Assembly (NCBI GenBank): GCA_017540605.1
Contig: JAFYAS010000026.1
Coordinates: forward strand, 1-64,000
Origin: Lachnospiraceae bacterium
Lineage (GTDB): Bacteria > Bacillota > Clostridia > Lachnospirales > Lachnospiraceae
Length of the DNA stretch: 64,000 bases
Direction: 5' to 3'
Made by a program: the position numbers and the translations under genes. This document shows positions 63,177 through 64,000 of the stretch, one piece after another. The notes below the pieces were generated by a model. It was not told where the DNA came from, searched no databases, and saw only the letters and a program-made list of their open reading frames with translations. Every line of letters begins with the position of its first letter. Position 1 is the stretch's first letter.

Positions 63177-64000
63177 TTACTTTAATTCTCCGTCAAGCTC
63201 CAAATCTTCTTCAGGGAAAAAGGATTCATCCTTTTTCTTAAGTCTCTCTTCAAATTGTTTAACAGGCATAGGTCTGTCAAAATAAAAGCCCTGAGCCAGA
63301 TAACAATTATTCTTCTTTAGTAACTTCACCTGTTCAAGTGTCTCAACGCCTTCAACAATACACTCAAGTCCCATATCCTGAGCCATAGCGATAACATGCT
63401 TTAGCATCACCATCTCATTCTTACGGCTCTGTCCTATCACAGGAAGGAAGCTCTTGTCAATCTTTAGAACATTCCAGGGAATCTCACGGATAAGATTGAG
63501 GGATGAATAACCAATACCAAAATCATCCACAGAAGTTGAGATACCTCTCTCCTGAAGTCCGTAAACGACTCTCTTTAAATCCTTGAACTCCACATCAGTG
63601 GTTGTCTCAGTAAGCTCTATCTCTATGTACTTATATGGAACATCATAGGAGTCGATGATCTGAAGAATGTGATTCAAAAGATCCATATCACCAAGATGTC
63701 TTCTAGACAGATTCACAGATACCTTGACAGGTTCAACTCCTTCGTCAAGCCATCTTCTGATATCTGCACACACATGGGCAAGCATATAAAAATCAAGCTT
63801 ACATATGTTCATGCTTTGTTCAAATACCGGGATAAAATCGCTGGGAGGAACAAGTTTGCCATCTCTTTCCCATCTACAAAGTGCCTCAGCTCCAACCAGA
63901 TTGTATCTCTCAAGGGATATCTTAGGCTGATAATATACCTTGAATTCTTCGTTGGCCATAGCGTCAGGGAAAAGACTTTCTATCCTCTTCATCTCAGACT
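63177..64000 (-). CDS. EAL-domain cyclic-di-GMP phosphodiesterase (5' end outside window)
   Basis: The visible 271 residues form a complete EAL domain: YYQPKISLERYNLVGAEALCRW (EAL motif), VSVNLSRRH, ELTETTTD, the catalytic DDFGIGYSSL, KIDKSF and VEGVET, plus a short acidic tail. An ATG occurs at 63992, but the frame stays open to the window edge with no ribosome-binding site. The first residues (KRIESLFPDAMANEEFKVYYQPK) look like the linker between a GGDEF and an EAL domain. I infer that the gene continues upstream, probably as a GGDEF-EAL or sensor-EAL protein. Confidence 0.88.
   Translation of the reverse strand, partial: SEMKRIESLFPDAMANEEFKVYYQPKISLERYNLVGAEALCRWERDGKLVPPSDFIPVFEQSMNICKLDFYMLAHVCADIRRWLDEGVEPVKVSVNLSRRHLGDMDLLNHILQIIDSYDVPYKYIEIELTETTTDVEFKDLKRVVYGLQERGISTSVDDFGIGYSSLNLIREIPWNVLKIDKSFLPVIGQSRKNEMVMLKHVIAMAQDMGLECIVEGVETLEQVKLLKKNNCYLAQGFYFDRPMPVKQFEERLKKKDESFFPEEDLELDGELK

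Overview
The window looks like a chromosomal segment of a low-to-moderate GC Gram-positive anaerobe, most likely a clostridium of the Lachnospiraceae. Evidence: Gram-positive gene orders (rplU-prp-rpmA-obgE-yhbY-nadD-yqeK-rsfS, miaB-mutS-mutL, divergent yneA-like/lexA), an L27 with the Prp-cleaved N-terminal extension, CIRCE-controlled groES-groEL, strong AGGAGG ribosome-binding sites and many BspA/Ig-like/PPC-type secreted proteins. The genus is not resolved; no rRNA, prophage or CRISPR array is visible.

Layout. 0-10.4 kb is an accessory, partly decaying region: a secreted PPC-domain protein, a zinc-ribbon ORF broken by TAG, a membrane-fused ECF sigma factor broken by a frameshift, a secreted papain-like peptidase with BspA-type repeats, a secreted transglutaminase-like protein, and an AAA/DUF234 ATPase broken by TAG and preceded by three copies of a 15-bp palindromic element. 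10.4-31.1 kb is mostly housekeeping on the + strand: hisI, a 43-aa membrane peptide, alaS, a chemotaxis receptor, a thioredoxin reductase-like flavoprotein, a Zn/Mn-type ABC transporter plus lipoprotein, the L21-L27-Obg-NadD-RsfS block, an HD-GYP-like membrane protein, a diacylglycerol-kinase-like lipid kinase, a vWA/solute-binding hybrid, the SOS pair yneA-like/lexA, a XerS-like recombinase with a possible dif-like site just upstream, and a glycosyltransferase.

From 31.1 kb to the right edge genes are nearly all on the - strand: a two-TM protein with recU, tatD and a second PPC protein, groES-groEL, an autoregulated TetR, tRNA-Thr(GGT) beside a ~170-bp nested inverted repeat, a rhomboid, then a long operon DUF896-proA-moxR-coxE-patatin-miaB-mutS-mutL. 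A + strand island (50.0-54.0 kb) holds a TetR regulator and a condensation-domain protein / carrier protein / adenylating enzyme trio, which looks like a small uncharacterised thiotemplate pathway. The right end (54.1-63.1 kb, - strand) carries the late cobalamin pathway (cobQ, cobT, cobU, cobS, a short CobU-like protein, cbiB, cobD) with a potassium channel inside the operon, followed by a 5-formyl-THF cyclo-ligase and an alpha/beta hydrolase, and ends in a truncated EAL-domain gene.

The points most worth checking are: (1) the switch from + to - gene polarity near 31 kb together with the XerS-like recombinase and dif-like sequence, which suggests the chromosome terminus; (2) the condensation/ACP/ligase trio; (3) the two complementary CobU-like proteins; (4) the palindromic elements before the ATPase and the long inverted repeat next to the tRNA; (5) the membrane-fused sigma factor.
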